A stretch of DNA of 64,000 nucleotides from Paenibacillus terricola (GTDB taxonomy: Bacteria; Bacillota; Bacilli; Paenibacillales; Paenibacillaceae), in contig NZ_JACXZA010000002.1 in the NCBI RefSeq assembly GCF_014779765.1, positions 434,001 to 498,000 of the forward strand, given 5' to 3'. Made by a program: the position numbers and the translations under genes. Position 1 is the stretch's first letter. The number at the start of each line of letters is the position of its first letter. Below the pieces are notes generated by a model. That model saw only the letters and a list, made by a program, of their open reading frames with translations, was not told where the DNA came from and made no database searches. Of the stretch, positions 33,294 through 44,192 are shown piece after piece.

Positions 33294-33586
33294 GTATAGG
33301 TTGTGCGAAGTCTTGATTAGTTGGAAGTGATCGAACGTAACGGTTGTAACAATGGTTAATAACGCGAAATTCGTACGTTCGGTGTGCTAACGGTTGCGAG
33401 CGAGGTTAATGGGTGGGCGAGGGCAAATTTTATGTCCAACATGATCAATTAGCCACAATAACCCTCGTATTTTAGGGATTTTCTCACGAATGCTCACTCA
33501 TTCGCAGGATTTAGTGGTGAAAATGTCGCTGCTTTAACCATATAAGCACGATGCCAACCGTTAAAGCATCAGCCTCTAAATAAATA
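33294..33586. other. Intergenic stretch without recognised feature
   Basis: Roughly 290 bp between two terminators. I found no open frame with a ribosome binding site, no clear promoter and no strong inverted repeat; the 3' part is A+T-rich. Confidence 0.6.
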
Positions 33587-33616
33587 AACGCTGGACCGTG
33601 TTGGTCCAGCGTTTTC
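33587..33616. terminator. Bidirectional terminator of the esterase gene
   Basis: AACGCTGGACC (33587-33597) and GGTCCAGCGTT (33603-33613), perfect 11-bp stem with loop GTGTT; T-rich on both sides (TTATTTATTT on the reverse strand). Confidence 0.85.
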
Positions 33617-33661
33617 AATAACCCTTCGGTGGGACGACCGTAAGGAGATACTTTTCACGAT

Positions 33662-34396
33662 CTATCGATCCAAGAAATGCGCCAATCCCGCCGGCAGATC
33701 CTTCTGCCAGAAGCCCCACGTATGCTTGCCGTCACGCTCTAGATACGACACCTTCGCACCACGTTCCTCGAGCAGTACACGCGCATCGCGATTCAGGTCA
33801 ATGAAATTGTGCACACCGCGATCCAACGTTTCGTACGCATCCTCTTGCAATCCAACGGTCATGTAGATGTCGAGCCACGACAGATCGGATTCCTGCTCAA
33901 TCAGATCAAGCGAGCAATCGAAGAACGCGCCGGACAGCGACAACACTTGTGTAAACAGGGTGCGATTATTCAGAGCGATATGAAGGGAAGAGGTTCCGCC
34001 GAGCGAATCGCCAGCAAGCAGGCGCGAAGCTGAGTCACGGCGTACCGGATATTTGCTTTCAATAAAAGGGATAAGCTCCTCAGCGAAAAAGCGTACATAG
34101 TCCGCATGGAGCGATCCGTCAGGCGAATACTCCTCCGTACGCACTTTCTTGTCCACCTCAACGCCAACTACGATGAACGGTTCAATGCCTTCATCTAATA
34201 TAAGCTGATTGGAGATGGTGGCAACGCGTCCGAAGTTGAAGAAGTCTTCGCCATCCTGGCAGTATACAACGGGGTAACTAAGCACTTCATTATAACCAGG
34301 CGGCAGAAACACGCGAAGTTTGCGTTCGCCATCAGGCAAATAGCGACTTGCCACGACTTCTTTATTCACCGTTCGTTTCAAATATTTGTCATCCAT
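33662..34396 (-). CDS. Alpha/beta-hydrolase-fold esterase (enterochelin esterase-like)
   Basis: 244 residues of the esterase D/enterochelin esterase-like group. The nucleophile elbow is GDSLGG near residue 128, YPVVYCQDGEDFF provides the early strand, and GKHTWGFWQKDLP near the C-terminus provides the catalytic His. There is no signal peptide, so it is cytoplasmic. Siderophore-ester hydrolysis is possible but nothing nearby concerns iron; the substrate is open. ATG 34396 follows GAGAGGAG on the reverse strand. Divergent from pdhA. Confidence 0.85.
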   Translation of the reverse strand: MDDKYLKRTVNKEVVASRYLPDGERKLRVFLPPGYNEVLSYPVVYCQDGEDFFNFGRVATISNQLILDEGIEPFIVVGVEVDKKVRTEEYSPDGSLHADYVRFFAEELIPFIESKYPVRRDSASRLLAGDSLGGTSSLHIALNNRTLFTQVLSLSGAFFDCSLDLIEQESDLSWLDIYMTVGLQEDAYETLDRGVHNFIDLNRDARVLLEERGAKVSYLERDGKHTWGFWQKDLPAGLAHFLDR

Positions 34397-34592
34397 ATTG
34401 ACATGCTCCTCTCACCCTGCATGAGAACTTCATCTCGTGGGTAAACAATAGATAGGAAGTCCGCGCATTTCTAGGCTTCAATTGTGACATTGTATTACAC
34501 TGTAACACTATAGAATTGTTGCTGTTACATATACAATTTCGATGAAAAGTTGTCTAAAACTTAGAAAACCGTGGTTATATCGTGTTTTTACT

Positions 34593-34622
34593 TTGACCAT
34601 TTTCTCGAAACAGGTATATAAT
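34593..34622 (+). promoter_or_regulatory. Sigma-A promoter of the pdh operon
   Basis: TTGACC (34593-34598), an 18-bp spacer, TATAAT (34617-34622). The start codon is 57 bp downstream, and A+T-rich sequence precedes it. Confidence 0.75.
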
Positions 34623-34669
34623 TATTCTATAACAGAGGTATGTGATATTCAAATTTTATTACGAGGTGA

Positions 34670-35761
<1,092 letters not shown>

Positions 35762-35798
35762 TATTCGACTAAATCGCTGAAGGAGGATTCCATCGATC

Positions 35799-36776
35799 AT
35801 GGCTCAAATGAATATGCTTGAAGCACTGCGCGATGCAATGCGCGTGGAATTGAAACAGGATCCTAACGTTCTTATTTTCGGTGAGGACGTAGGTAAAGTC
35901 GGCGGCGTATTCCGTGTAACGGAAGGCCTGCAAGAAGAATTCGGCGAGGAGCGCGTATTCGATACGCCTCTCGCCGAGTCCGCAATCGCTGGTATGGCAG
36001 TTGGTATGGGTACGCAAGGCTTCCGTCCAGTCGCGGAAATCCAGTTCGTAGGCTTCATCTATGAAGCACTCGACCAAATGTTTGTACAAGCTGCTCGTAT
36101 GCGTTACCGCTCCGGCGGCCGTTACAACTCGCCAATCGTATTCCGTACGCCTTTCGGCGGCGGCGTTAAAGCGGCTGAGCTGCACACGGACTCGCTCGAA
36201 GGCTTGGCTATCCAAACACCGGGTATCAAGGTTATCGTACCTTCGAACCCGTACGATGCTAAAGGTCTTATGATCTCTGCAATCCGTGATAACGACCCTG
36301 TCTTCTTCATGGAGCACTTGAATCTGTACCGTGCATTCCGTGACGAAGTGCCCGAAGGCGAGTACACGATCGAGATCGGCAAAGCAAACGTTGTTCGCGA
36401 AGGTAAAGACGTTACGATCATCGCTTACGGCATGATGGTTCACACGGCGAAGAAAGCGGCTGAAGAGCTTGCTAAAGAAGGCATCGAAGCTGAAGTTATC
36501 GACCTTCGTACGTTGGTTCCGCTTGATATCGATACGCTCGTTAAGTCGATTCAGAAGACGAACCGCGTCATCGTCGTTCAAGAAGCTCAGAAAACGTCCG
36601 GTGCAGCAGCTGAAGTTATTGCACAAATCAATGAAAAAGCAATCCTGCACCTTGAAGCGCCAGTGCTCCGCGTAGCGGGTCCTGACACGGTATATCCGTT
36701 CGCACAAATCGAAGATGCATGGCTGCCATCGCCTGAGCGTGTAGTTAAAGCGGCGAAGCAAGTACTGAACTTTTAA
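35799..36776 (+). CDS. pdhB: Pyruvate dehydrogenase E1 component, beta subunit
   Basis: 325 residues of the transketolase-like beta family. Recognisable are [19 protein letters not shown] near the N-terminus, the thiamine-contacting [18 protein letters not shown] and the C-terminal [18 protein letters not shown]. It completes the E1 heterotetramer with PdhA. ATG 35799 has GGAGGA upstream; the gap to pdhA is 37 bp. Confidence 0.97.
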   Translation: MAQMNMLEALRDAMRVELKQDPNVLIFGEDVGKVGGVFRVTEGLQEEFGEERVFDTPLAESAIAGMAVGMGTQGFRPVAEIQFVGFIYEALDQMFVQAARMRYRSGGRYNSPIVFRTPFGGGVKAAELHTDSLEGLAIQTPGIKVIVPSNPYDAKGLMISAIRDNDPVFFMEHLNLYRAFRDEVPEGEYTIEIGKANVVREGKDVTIIAYGMMVHTAKKAAEELAKEGIEAEVIDLRTLVPLDIDTLVKSIQKTNRVIVVQEAQKTSGAAAEVIAQINEKAILHLEAPVLRVAGPDTVYPFAQIEDAWLPSPERVVKAAKQVLNF

Positions 36777-36846
36777 TTCATAATCGATCCTGCAGCGCTG
36801 TTAAGGCGAAGGTCGGTCACGTATACAGAACGAGGGAGGCATTCGG

Positions 36847-38148
36847 ATGGCAAAATTCGAATATCGATTCCCGGAGCTGGGCGAAGGTCTGCATGAAGGC
36901 GAAATCGTCAAAATGCACATCAAGCCAGGCGACGCGGTTAATGATGAGAGCATCATTATGGAAGTTCAGAACGACAAGGCAATCGTTGAAGTACCTTGTC
37001 CAGTAGAAGGCAAAGTTGTTGAAGTGTTCGCGAAAGACGGCCAAGTGATGCATGTTGGCGAAGTGGTAGCTGTTATCGATGTTGAAGGCGAACTGCCTGA
37101 AGGCGCAACAGTTGCAGCGGACAGCGCTCCAGCAGCTGAAGCTCCAGCAGCAGCACCGGCGGCACCAGCAGCACAAGCGGCAGCGCCTGCTCCACAAGCA
37201 AGCGGCGCACTTGTATTGGCTACGCCTAGCGTACGCAAATACGCTCGCGAGAATGGCATTGACATCACGACTGTAACGGGATCCGGCAAGAACGGCAAAG
37301 TTACGCGCGAAGATATCGATGCATTCGTATCCGGCGGCGCTGCACCTGCAGCAGCAGCTCCAGAAGCGGCGGCTCCAGCGGCAGCAGAAGCACCTGCAGC
37401 AGCGGCATCGAAGCCGGCAGCACCGGTTGCAGCGGGCGACGCTTACCGTCCAGAAGAGCGCGTACCATTCAAAGGTATCCGCAAAGCGATCGCGAATGCG
37501 ATGGTTAAATCGGTGTATACAGCTCCACACGTTACGCTGATGGACGAAGTTGACGTTACTGAACTTGTTGCACTCCGTGCAAAATATAAGCCTTTCGCAG
37601 AGAAGAAAGGCGTTAAGCTGACGTACCTGCCGTTCATCGTGAAGGCACTCGTAGCAGCATGCCGCGAATTCCCGATCATGAATGCGACGCTGGACGAAGC
37701 AGCGCAAGAAATCGTTCTGCGCAAATACTACAATATCGGTATTGCTACGGATACGGAGAACGGCCTGATCGTTCCTGTTATCGAAGATGCAGATCGCAAG
37801 AACATTTACTCCGTTGCAAGCAAAATCAGCGATTTGGCTGCTCGCGGCCGCGATGGCAAGCTTGCACCTAACGAGCTCAGAGGCAGCACGATCTCCATCA
37901 CGAACATCGGTTCCGCAGGCGGCATGTTCTTCACGCCGGTTATCAACTTCCCAGAAGTTGCAATCCTCGGTACGGGTCGTATCTCGGAGAAAGCTGTTGT
38001 TAAGAACGGCGAGATCGTAGCAGCACCAGTCATGGCTCTGTCGCTCAGCTTCGACCACCGTCTCATCGATGGCGCAACGGCTCAAAACTTCTTGAATTTC
38101 ATCAAAAAACTGCTGGCTCAGCCAGAACTGTTCATCATGGAGGTGTAA
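36847..38148 (+). CDS. pdhC: Dihydrolipoamide acetyltransferase, E2 component of pyruvate dehydrogenase
   Basis: 433 residues. A single lipoyl domain (1-80) has its modified lysine in [10 protein letters not shown]; Ala/Pro-rich linkers flank a peripheral-subunit-binding domain ([16 protein letters not shown], ~122-160); the catalytic domain (~200-433) ends with the active-site motif [15 protein letters not shown]. It forms the core of the complex and transfers acetyl to CoA. The pdhD Shine-Dalgarno GGAGG overlaps its last codons. Confidence 0.97.
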   Translation: MAKFEYRFPELGEGLHEGEIVKMHIKPGDAVNDESIIMEVQNDKAIVEVPCPVEGKVVEVFAKDGQVMHVGEVVAVIDVEGELPEGATVAADSAPAAEAPAAAPAAPAAQAAAPAPQASGALVLATPSVRKYARENGIDITTVTGSGKNGKVTREDIDAFVSGGAAPAAAAPEAAAPAAAEAPAAAASKPAAPVAAGDAYRPEERVPFKGIRKAIANAMVKSVYTAPHVTLMDEVDVTELVALRAKYKPFAEKKGVKLTYLPFIVKALVAACREFPIMNATLDEAAQEIVLRKYYNIGIATDTENGLIVPVIEDADRKNIYSVASKISDLAARGRDGKLAPNELRGSTISITNIGSAGGMFFTPVINFPEVAILGTGRISEKAVVKNGEIVAAPVMALSLSFDHRLIDGATAQNFLNFIKKLLAQPELFIMEV

Positions 38149-38154
38149 CGAAAC

Positions 38155-39570
38155 ATGGTAGTAGGAGACGCTTCACTCGATATTGATACATTAGTCATTG
38201 GCGCAGGCCCTGGCGGTTACGTTGCAGCAATCCGTGCAGCGCAACTCGGACATAAAGTACTTTGCGTAGATAAAGCAACGGTAGGCGGCGTTTGCCTTAA
38301 CGTTGGTTGTATCCCTTCCAAAGCACTCATCTCGGCAGCTCACCAATACGAAGCAGCTTCCCACGGCGAAGCATTCGGCATTACGGTTGGCGACGTGAAA
38401 GTGGATTGGAGCAAAGTGCAAGAGTTCAAGAACGGCGTTACAAAGAAGCTGACGGGCGGCGTTGCATCGCTGCTTAAAGCGAACAAAGTTGAATACTTCA
38501 ACGGCGAAGTCATGTTCATCAACGAGAACGAAGCTCGCGTATTCAACGACCAAGAAGCACCGCGTTATCGCTTCAAGAACTGCATTATCGCGACGGGCTC
38601 CCGTCCGATCGAACTCAAAGCATTCCCTTACGGCGGCCGCATTCTGTCCTCGACAGAAGCGCTCTCGCTGCCTGAGATTCCGAAGAGCCTCGTTGTTATC
38701 GGCGGCGGCTACATCGGTATCGAGCTTGGCCAAATGTACAGCAAATTCGGTACGAAAGTGACGATTATCGAAGGCTCCGACGCGATTATGCCTGGCTTCG
38801 ATAAAGACATGTCCAACCTTGTAGCGAAGAAGCTTAAAGCAAAAGACGTTACGATCGTAACGGGCGCACAAGCGAAGTCCGCTACGCAAACAGCCGACAA
38901 CGTAACGGTAACTTACGCAGTAGGCGACAAAGAAGAGTCGGTTACAGCGGATTACCTGCTCGTAACGGTTGGCCGTCGTCCTAACACGGATGGCGAGCTG
39001 GGTCTTGACCTGATCAATGTCGAAATGACAGACCGCGGTCTGATCAAAGTCGACCACCAAGGCCGTACGAATATCCCGCACATCTTCGCAATCGGCGATA
39101 TCGTACCAGGTGCAGCACTCGCTCACAAAGCAATGTACGAAGGCCGCGTAGCAGCAGAAGCAATCTCGGGTCTGCCAAGCGTAGTTGACTACAAATGCAT
39201 TCCAGCTGTTGCTTTCTCTGATCCAGAATGCGCAAGCGTTGGTTACTCGGAGAAAGAAGCGAAGGAAAAAGGCCATAACGTTAAAGCTGGCAAATTCCCA
39301 TTCGCAGCAAACGGCCGCGCACTGTCGCTTAACGGCGCTGAAGGCTTCGTGAAGATCGTTTCCGACGCTGACAACGGTCTCGTACTCGGCGCGCAGATCG
39401 TCGGTATCGAAGCTTCCAACATGATCGCAGAGATCGGTCTGGCTATCGAGATGGGCGCAACGCTCGAAGATATCGCCCTGACGATCCATGCTCACCCAAC
39501 GCTTGGTGAAATCGTGCTCGACGCTGCAGAAGTAGCGCTTGGTCACCCGATCCACACGTTTGTAAAATAA
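38155..39570 (+). CDS. pdhD: Dihydrolipoamide dehydrogenase, E3 component
   Basis: 471 residues. FAD site VIGAGPGGYVAAIRAAQLG at the N-terminus, redox disulfide GGVCLNVGCIPSKAL, NAD site VIGGGYIGIELG near residue 182, and the active-site HAHPTLGE at the C-terminus. It reoxidises dihydrolipoamide for PDH and probably for other 2-oxoacid dehydrogenases. It begins 6 bp after pdhC and ends the operon at the terminator at 39618. Confidence 0.97.
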   Translation: MVVGDASLDIDTLVIGAGPGGYVAAIRAAQLGHKVLCVDKATVGGVCLNVGCIPSKALISAAHQYEAASHGEAFGITVGDVKVDWSKVQEFKNGVTKKLTGGVASLLKANKVEYFNGEVMFINENEARVFNDQEAPRYRFKNCIIATGSRPIELKAFPYGGRILSSTEALSLPEIPKSLVVIGGGYIGIELGQMYSKFGTKVTIIEGSDAIMPGFDKDMSNLVAKKLKAKDVTIVTGAQAKSATQTADNVTVTYAVGDKEESVTADYLLVTVGRRPNTDGELGLDLINVEMTDRGLIKVDHQGRTNIPHIFAIGDIVPGAALAHKAMYEGRVAAEAISGLPSVVDYKCIPAVAFSDPECASVGYSEKEAKEKGHNVKAGKFPFAANGRALSLNGAEGFVKIVSDADNGLVLGAQIVGIEASNMIAEIGLAIEMGATLEDIALTIHAHPTLGEIVLDAAEVALGHPIHTFVK

Positions 39571-39617
39571 TATGATGGTGCAGACTCTAACCTATAGTGG
39601 TTTAAGTCTGCGGCTCT

Positions 39618-39655
39618 AGAGGTCAGCGACTTAAGAACGTCGCTGGCCTCTTTTT
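39618..39655 (+). terminator. Terminator of pdhABCD
   Basis: AGAGGTCAGCGAC (39618-39630) with GTCGCTGGCCTCT (39639-39651), one G-T pair, followed by TTTTT. Confidence 0.88.
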
Positions 39656-39723
39656 GTTGGGCGGCTCATACATTACCTTACAAGACGGTACGGTTCGTCA
39701 ACAGATCGAAGGAGGCAGTAGGC

Positions 39724-40245
39724 ATGGCAGATCAACATGAACAACAAGCTTCGCAGCAATTGACTGCAAAACCCGCATCAGATTCTCGAACGGTGCTAAC
39801 GGATATTGTTTTCCCATCGGATACGAACCATCTGCAGACGCTGTTCGGCGGGGTTGTGATGGAATATATGGATAAGGTTGCTGCAATCTCAGCAATGAGG
39901 CATTCCCGAACGTCTGTTGTCACTGTGTCCACTGATAGCATCGACTTCGTAGCGCCGATTCGTGTCGGCGAAGTTATTATTGTCGAATCGTTCGTGTCTT
40001 GGACACATCGGACGTCGATTGAAGTGTACGTAAAGGCGGATACGGAAAATTTGAAGACAGGCGAACGGATGACGGCGGTTACAGCTTTCTTCGTATTCGT
40101 AGCGCTTGGCGAAGGCGGGAAACCTACCGCTGTTCCTGGTGTTGTGCCAGGGACTGACGAGGAGCGATCCCTATTCGCGACGGGCGAGGAGCGATATCGG
40201 CAGCGCCGCAAAAGAATGGAAGATCGCAAGAACAAGGGAAGCTAA
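39724..40245 (+). CDS. Acyl-CoA thioesterase, hotdog fold (YkhA-like)
   Basis: 173 residues. VFPSDTNHLQTLFGGVVMEYMDKVAAI carries the Asn/Asp acyl-CoA thioesterase motif of the YciA/YkhA group, followed by the VTVSTDSIDFVAPIRVGE strand. A basic tail (RRKRMEDRKNKG) closes the protein. It hydrolyses acyl-CoA esters in the cytoplasm, possibly to adjust the acyl-CoA pool. The GGAGG site precedes ATG 39724. Transcribed separately from pdh. Confidence 0.9.
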   Translation: MADQHEQQASQQLTAKPASDSRTVLTDIVFPSDTNHLQTLFGGVVMEYMDKVAAISAMRHSRTSVVTVSTDSIDFVAPIRVGEVIIVESFVSWTHRTSIEVYVKADTENLKTGERMTAVTAFFVFVALGEGGKPTAVPGVVPGTDEERSLFATGEERYRQRRKRMEDRKNKGS

Positions 40246-40301
40246 GGTCGAATTTGGACTGTGACATCACCTTCTCAGTCTGCCTGCGTTGTCGTATTTT
40301 A

Positions 40302-40310
40302 TGTTACAAT
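40302..40310 (+). promoter_or_regulatory. Extended -10 promoter element ahead of thyA
   Basis: TGT-TACAAT (40302-40310), 44 bp before the thyA start. No good -35 at the usual distance. Confidence 0.45.
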
Positions 40311-40353
40311 ACAGCTAGTAGAATGACAGGCAGATGGATGGGAGAATGATGAG

Positions 40354-41310
40354 ATGAGTCGGAACGAAAATCAATATTTACAGTTGCTGAAGCATGTACT
40401 AGAGCATGGAACACGTAAGGAAGACCGTACAGGCACGGGGACGATTTCGGTGTTCGGCTATCAAATGCGGTTCGACCTGCAGGAAGGCTTCCCGCTGCTC
40501 ACAACGAAACGTGTCGGATTCAAAACGATGGCAAGCGAGCTGTTATGGTTTATGAAAGGCGACACGAACATTCGTTATTTGCTTCAGCATAAGAATAATA
40601 TTTGGAACGAGTGGGCGTTTAAGCGTTGGGTTGAGAGCGACGCCTACGACGGTCCTGACATGACGAATTTCGGGCTTCGGTCACAGACGGATGAATCGTT
40701 TGCCCTTCAATATAAAGAACAAATGGACCGCTTTAAACAGTTAGTATTGACGGATGATGCGTTCGCTGCGCAGTACGGCGAGCTGGGGGACGTCTACGGC
40801 AAGCAATGGCGTGCATGGCGAACAACGCAAGGGGAAACAATCGATCAGCTTCAGGATGTCATTGAGACGATTAAACGCAATCCCGATTCCCGTCGATTAA
40901 TCGTATCGGCATGGAATCCAGAGGACGTACCGACAATGGCGCTGCCACCTTGCCACACACTGTTTCAGTTCTATGTGGCCGACGGCAAGCTAAGCTGTCA
41001 ATTATATCAGCGGAGCGCGGATATATTCCTTGGCATTCCGTTCAATATTGCAAGTTACGCGCTTCTTACTCATCTAATCGCACATGAGTGCGGACTGGAA
41101 GTAGGCGAATTCGTGCATACGCTCGGAGACGCACACATTTATGTGAATCACCTTGAACAGATTGAAGAACAGCTTAGCCGTGAACCGAAGGCGCTTCCGA
41201 AGCTGAAACTATCGGGAGATTGGACTTCGGTGTTCGATGCTGATGTGGCGAACATTACGCTCGAAGGTTATGAACCACATCCAGCCATCAAAGCACCAGT
41301 AGCTGTATAA
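40354..41310 (+). CDS. thyA: Thymidylate synthase
   Basis: 318 residues, the longer ThyA form. [17 protein letters not shown] at the N-terminus binds phosphate; the catalytic Cys lies in [26 protein letters not shown] and [18 protein letters not shown] bind dUMP. It converts dUMP and methylene-tetrahydrofolate to dTMP and dihydrofolate. The next gene, dihydrofolate reductase, regenerates the folate; they are co-transcribed with a 34-bp gap. Confidence 0.97.
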   Translation: MSRNENQYLQLLKHVLEHGTRKEDRTGTGTISVFGYQMRFDLQEGFPLLTTKRVGFKTMASELLWFMKGDTNIRYLLQHKNNIWNEWAFKRWVESDAYDGPDMTNFGLRSQTDESFALQYKEQMDRFKQLVLTDDAFAAQYGELGDVYGKQWRAWRTTQGETIDQLQDVIETIKRNPDSRRLIVSAWNPEDVPTMALPPCHTLFQFYVADGKLSCQLYQRSADIFLGIPFNIASYALLTHLIAHECGLEVGEFVHTLGDAHIYVNHLEQIEEQLSREPKALPKLKLSGDWTSVFDADVANITLEGYEPHPAIKAPVAV

Positions 41311-41344
41311 TGAGGGCGCACCAGCGAACAGGAGAGTGGGTACA

Positions 41345-41836
41345 ATGAGTCAGATCTCGATGATATGGGCAATGGACACCAATCGGGGCATCGGGATCCA
41401 GAACCGGATTCCGTGGCGTCTGCCGGCGGACATGGCATTCTTTAAATCTTATACAACGGGTAAAACTGTAGTCATGGGACGCAAAACATTCGAGTCCTTT
41501 CCTAAGGCGCTGCCGAACCGGCGCAACGTTGTGCTATCTCGCAATGCTGATCTGGCACTGGAAGGTGCCGAGGTCGTAACGTCCGTTGAGGAAGTACTAG
41601 AGCGCTATGGCAGCGAAGAAGAGCTTGTTGTCATCGGCGGAGCTGAAATATATAATCTGTTCATGCCTATCGCCAATAAATTGTTCGTTACCGAAATAGA
41701 CGAATCGTTCGCAGGTACAGATGCCTTCATGCCTGCGTATGATGAAAGTCAGTGGGTTTTGACGGACAGTAAACTTGGCGAACAGAATGAGAAAAATCCG
41801 TACGTTTATCGCTTCTTGACCTATGAACGGTCGTGA
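41345..41836 (+). CDS. dfrA: Dihydrofolate reductase
   Basis: 163 residues. MIWAMDTNRGIGIQNRIPWR is the canonical N-terminal strand and Met20-type loop, TVVMGRKTFES the NADPH-binding region, and IGGAEIYNLFMP the conserved Gly-Gly turn. It reduces the dihydrofolate produced by the upstream ThyA. ATG 41345 lies 9 nt after GGAGA; a GTG at 41336 overlaps the Shine-Dalgarno and is unlikely. Confidence 0.96.
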   Translation: MSQISMIWAMDTNRGIGIQNRIPWRLPADMAFFKSYTTGKTVVMGRKTFESFPKALPNRRNVVLSRNADLALEGAEVVTSVEEVLERYGSEEELVVIGGAEIYNLFMPIANKLFVTEIDESFAGTDAFMPAYDESQWVLTDSKLGEQNEKNPYVYRFLTYERS

Positions 41837-42002
41837 TTCTGACTAATGTAAGCGAGTGGTAATTGACTCCCAAATGTATAACGGTGCAAATGATTGTACG
41901 GATAATCCATTTATCTAGTGCGCGATATGATGCTAATATGAACCCAATTCAACTATTAAACTAGCGTTATCATGCAAAGACTATGATTAAAGTTGCTGAT
42001 CA

Positions 42003-42026
42003 ATTCCCGAAGTATTCTTCGGGAAT
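42003..42026 (+). promoter_or_regulatory. Perfect hairpin in the gltD leader
   Basis: ATTCCCGAAG (42003-42012), TATT, CTTCGGGAAT (42017-42026), 30 bp before the gltD start and without a T-run. It could be a leader structure or an operator-like dyad. Confidence 0.5.
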
Positions 42027-42056
42027 CGAGAATATATTGATGGGGGAGTTGCGATC

Positions 42057-43544
42057 ATGTCTACACCAACGGGATTTATGGAGTTTAAGCGCGAACTGCC
42101 GGCAGATCGCGATCCGGTAGAGCGGATTAAAGATTGGGAAGAGTTCCATCTCCATATGGATGAGGAACATCTGCGCACGCAAGGCGCACGCTGCATGGAT
42201 TGCGGAACGCCTTACTGTCACACAGGAATGGAACTGGCCGGCAACGCTTCTGGCTGCCCGGTCAATAACCTTATACCAGAGTGGAACAATCTGATCTACC
42301 GTGGACTGTGGCGCGAAGCGCTCGATCGTCTGCACAAAACAAACAATTTCCCTGAATTCACAGGCCGTGTGTGCCCTGCGCCATGCGAAGGCTCCTGTAC
42401 GGTTGGCCTTATCGGACAGCCTGTTACGATCAAGACGATTGAGCAGGCGATTATCGACCGCGGCTTCGAGGAAGGCTGGGTCGTTCCACAGCCTCCGAAG
42501 GAACGGACAGGCAAACGTGTTGCTGTCGTTGGCTCCGGTCCTGCAGGGCTCGCTGCAGCTGCGCAGCTGAACAAGGCGGGTCACCTCGTAACGGTGTACG
42601 AGCGTGCGGATCGCATTGGCGGACTTCTCACGTATGGCATTCCTACGATGAAACTGGATAAAGGCGTTGTGCAGCGCCGCGTTGATCTGCTGGAAGCAGA
42701 AGGCGTGACGTTCATTACGAACACGGAGATCGGCAAAGACATCTCTGCACAACAGCTTGTTGACGATTTCGACGCAGTCGTATTGTGCGGCGGCGCAACG
42801 AAATCCCGCGACGTATCGATGGAAGGCCGTGAATTGAAGGGCATCTATCAAGCGATGGATTACCTGAACGGTACGATCAAGAGCTATCTGGATTCGAATC
42901 TGGAAGACGGCAACTATATCTCGGCCAAAGACAAGGACGTTATCGTCATTGGCGGCGGCGACACGGGTACGGACTGCGTGGCAACAGCGCTTCGCCATGG
43001 CTGCCGTTCGATTACTCAATTCGGCACGCATGCGAAGGCTCCGCTTGAGCGCGATACCGTGAATAATCCTTGGCCGCAATTCCCTAACGTTTACACGCTG
43101 GACTATGCTCACGAAGAGGCGAAAGCACTCTATGGCGAAGATCCACGCGCTTTCTCGGTACTGACGAAGAAATTCGTTGGTGACGAGAATGGCAACCTGA
43201 AGGAACTGCACACGGTGCAAATCGAGCGTACTGTCGATGAGACGGGCCGCAAAGTATATACGGAGATTCCAGGCACGGAGAAGGTGTGGAAAGCAGACAT
43301 CGTCCTCGTCGCAGTTGGCTTCGAAGGTCCAGAGAGCACAATCATTAACGAGCTTGGCCTTGAGCAAGATCGCCGTTCGAACGTGAAAGCGAAGTACGGC
43401 CAATACGTAACGAACGTGGATAAAGTGTTCGCTGCAGGCGACATGCGCCGCGGCCAAAGCTTGGTCGTATGGGCAATCAACGAAGGCCGCGAAGCGGCTC
43501 GCGAAGTTGATAAGTTCCTGATGGGATCGTCGATGCTGCCATAA
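42057..43544 (+). CDS. gltD: Glutamate synthase, small (beta) subunit
   Basis: 495 residues. The N-terminal Cys-rich region (CMDCGTPYC ... CPVNN ... CPAPCEGSC) builds the iron-sulfur clusters; the first Rossmann site [15 protein letters not shown] binds FAD and the second [14 protein letters not shown] binds [21 protein letters not shown] is the closing FAD contact. It passes electrons from NADPH to the large subunit for glutamate synthesis. The large subunit gene is not in the window, so gltD stands alone here, unlike the gltAB operon of B. subtilis. Confidence 0.96.
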   Translation: MSTPTGFMEFKRELPADRDPVERIKDWEEFHLHMDEEHLRTQGARCMDCGTPYCHTGMELAGNASGCPVNNLIPEWNNLIYRGLWREALDRLHKTNNFPEFTGRVCPAPCEGSCTVGLIGQPVTIKTIEQAIIDRGFEEGWVVPQPPKERTGKRVAVVGSGPAGLAAAAQLNKAGHLVTVYERADRIGGLLTYGIPTMKLDKGVVQRRVDLLEAEGVTFITNTEIGKDISAQQLVDDFDAVVLCGGATKSRDVSMEGRELKGIYQAMDYLNGTIKSYLDSNLEDGNYISAKDKDVIVIGGGDTGTDCVATALRHGCRSITQFGTHAKAPLERDTVNNPWPQFPNVYTLDYAHEEAKALYGEDPRAFSVLTKKFVGDENGNLKELHTVQIERTVDETGRKVYTEIPGTEKVWKADIVLVAVGFEGPESTIINELGLEQDRRSNVKAKYGQYVTNVDKVFAAGDMRRGQSLVVWAINEGREAAREVDKFLMGSSMLP

Positions 43545-43576
43545 AGATAAGACGATTAGTTAAATGTAAGAATGAG

Positions 43577-43616
43577 AAGCACGATCGCGCTACTTTAGCG
43601 GATCGTGCTTTTTTAG
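43577..43616 (+). terminator. Terminator of gltD
   Basis: AAGCACGATC (43577-43586) with GATCGTGCTT (43601-43610), then TTTTT. Confidence 0.88.
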
Positions 43617-43790
43617 ATACATAAGAAAGATTATGTTCACTAAAGAGTCTTCTACGAGGGTTTCTCATTTTCGACAGCATCGTCGTTATGATAAGCTATC
43701 TATATATGGATATGGGCAGCAGCGATATTCGTTGTGTCTGAATGAGTTTATAAAAAGATGAAGAGCGGGAAAGTGGAGGTTGCATCGTAT

Positions 43791-44111
43791 ATGATTCAAT
43801 ACGGATCGGATATTATTACAGAGCTTAAATTCGTCGGCTTCGATCCAACGATTGAGCGCCGTGACAACCAATGGGTTGATATTGAGCTTGTTCCAGAACT
43901 GTGGAAGGGAACGCCTGTCCCGGACGGCATTCATGACTTAACGATCTATGTCATTTGTACAACAGGTGGTCAAATCGCGCAAATGGTGCCATATGATGAA
44001 GGCTGCGACTGCGAATTTCAGTTTACGGTGTCGGAGAAAGAACAAATTACGGCGTACATTTTGTCGGAAGATATTCAGGCGCGCATCCGCAATCTAACCT
44101 CCCCAATCTGA
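43791..44111 (+). CDS. Hypothetical protein
   Basis: 106 residues, not recognised. It reads MIQYGSDIITELKFVGFDPT, then WVDIELVPELWKGTPVPDG and a YDEGCDCEFQF stretch with two cysteines. It is acidic and mainly beta-strand-like, with no signal peptide or membrane segment. GGAGG at 43775-43779 lies 11 nt before ATG 43791; an ATG at 43758 would add 11 residues but lacks a site. It is followed after 81 bp by a cell-wall-hydrolase-like gene on the same strand. Confidence 0.6.
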   Translation: MIQYGSDIITELKFVGFDPTIERRDNQWVDIELVPELWKGTPVPDGIHDLTIYVICTTGGQIAQMVPYDEGCDCEFQFTVSEKEQITAYILSEDIQARIRNLTSPI

Positions 44112-44192
44112 GGAAAGATATGCTAAAATCGGGATATACAAAAAGCTAGATTCATAGTTTCCTAGCATCCGATTGCAGCGGAGGTAGGTCCC

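Noticed and set aside
42000-43457. 485-codon reverse-strand frame opposite gltD
   Set aside because: Same codon-bias shadow; the sense strand has full GltD motifs.
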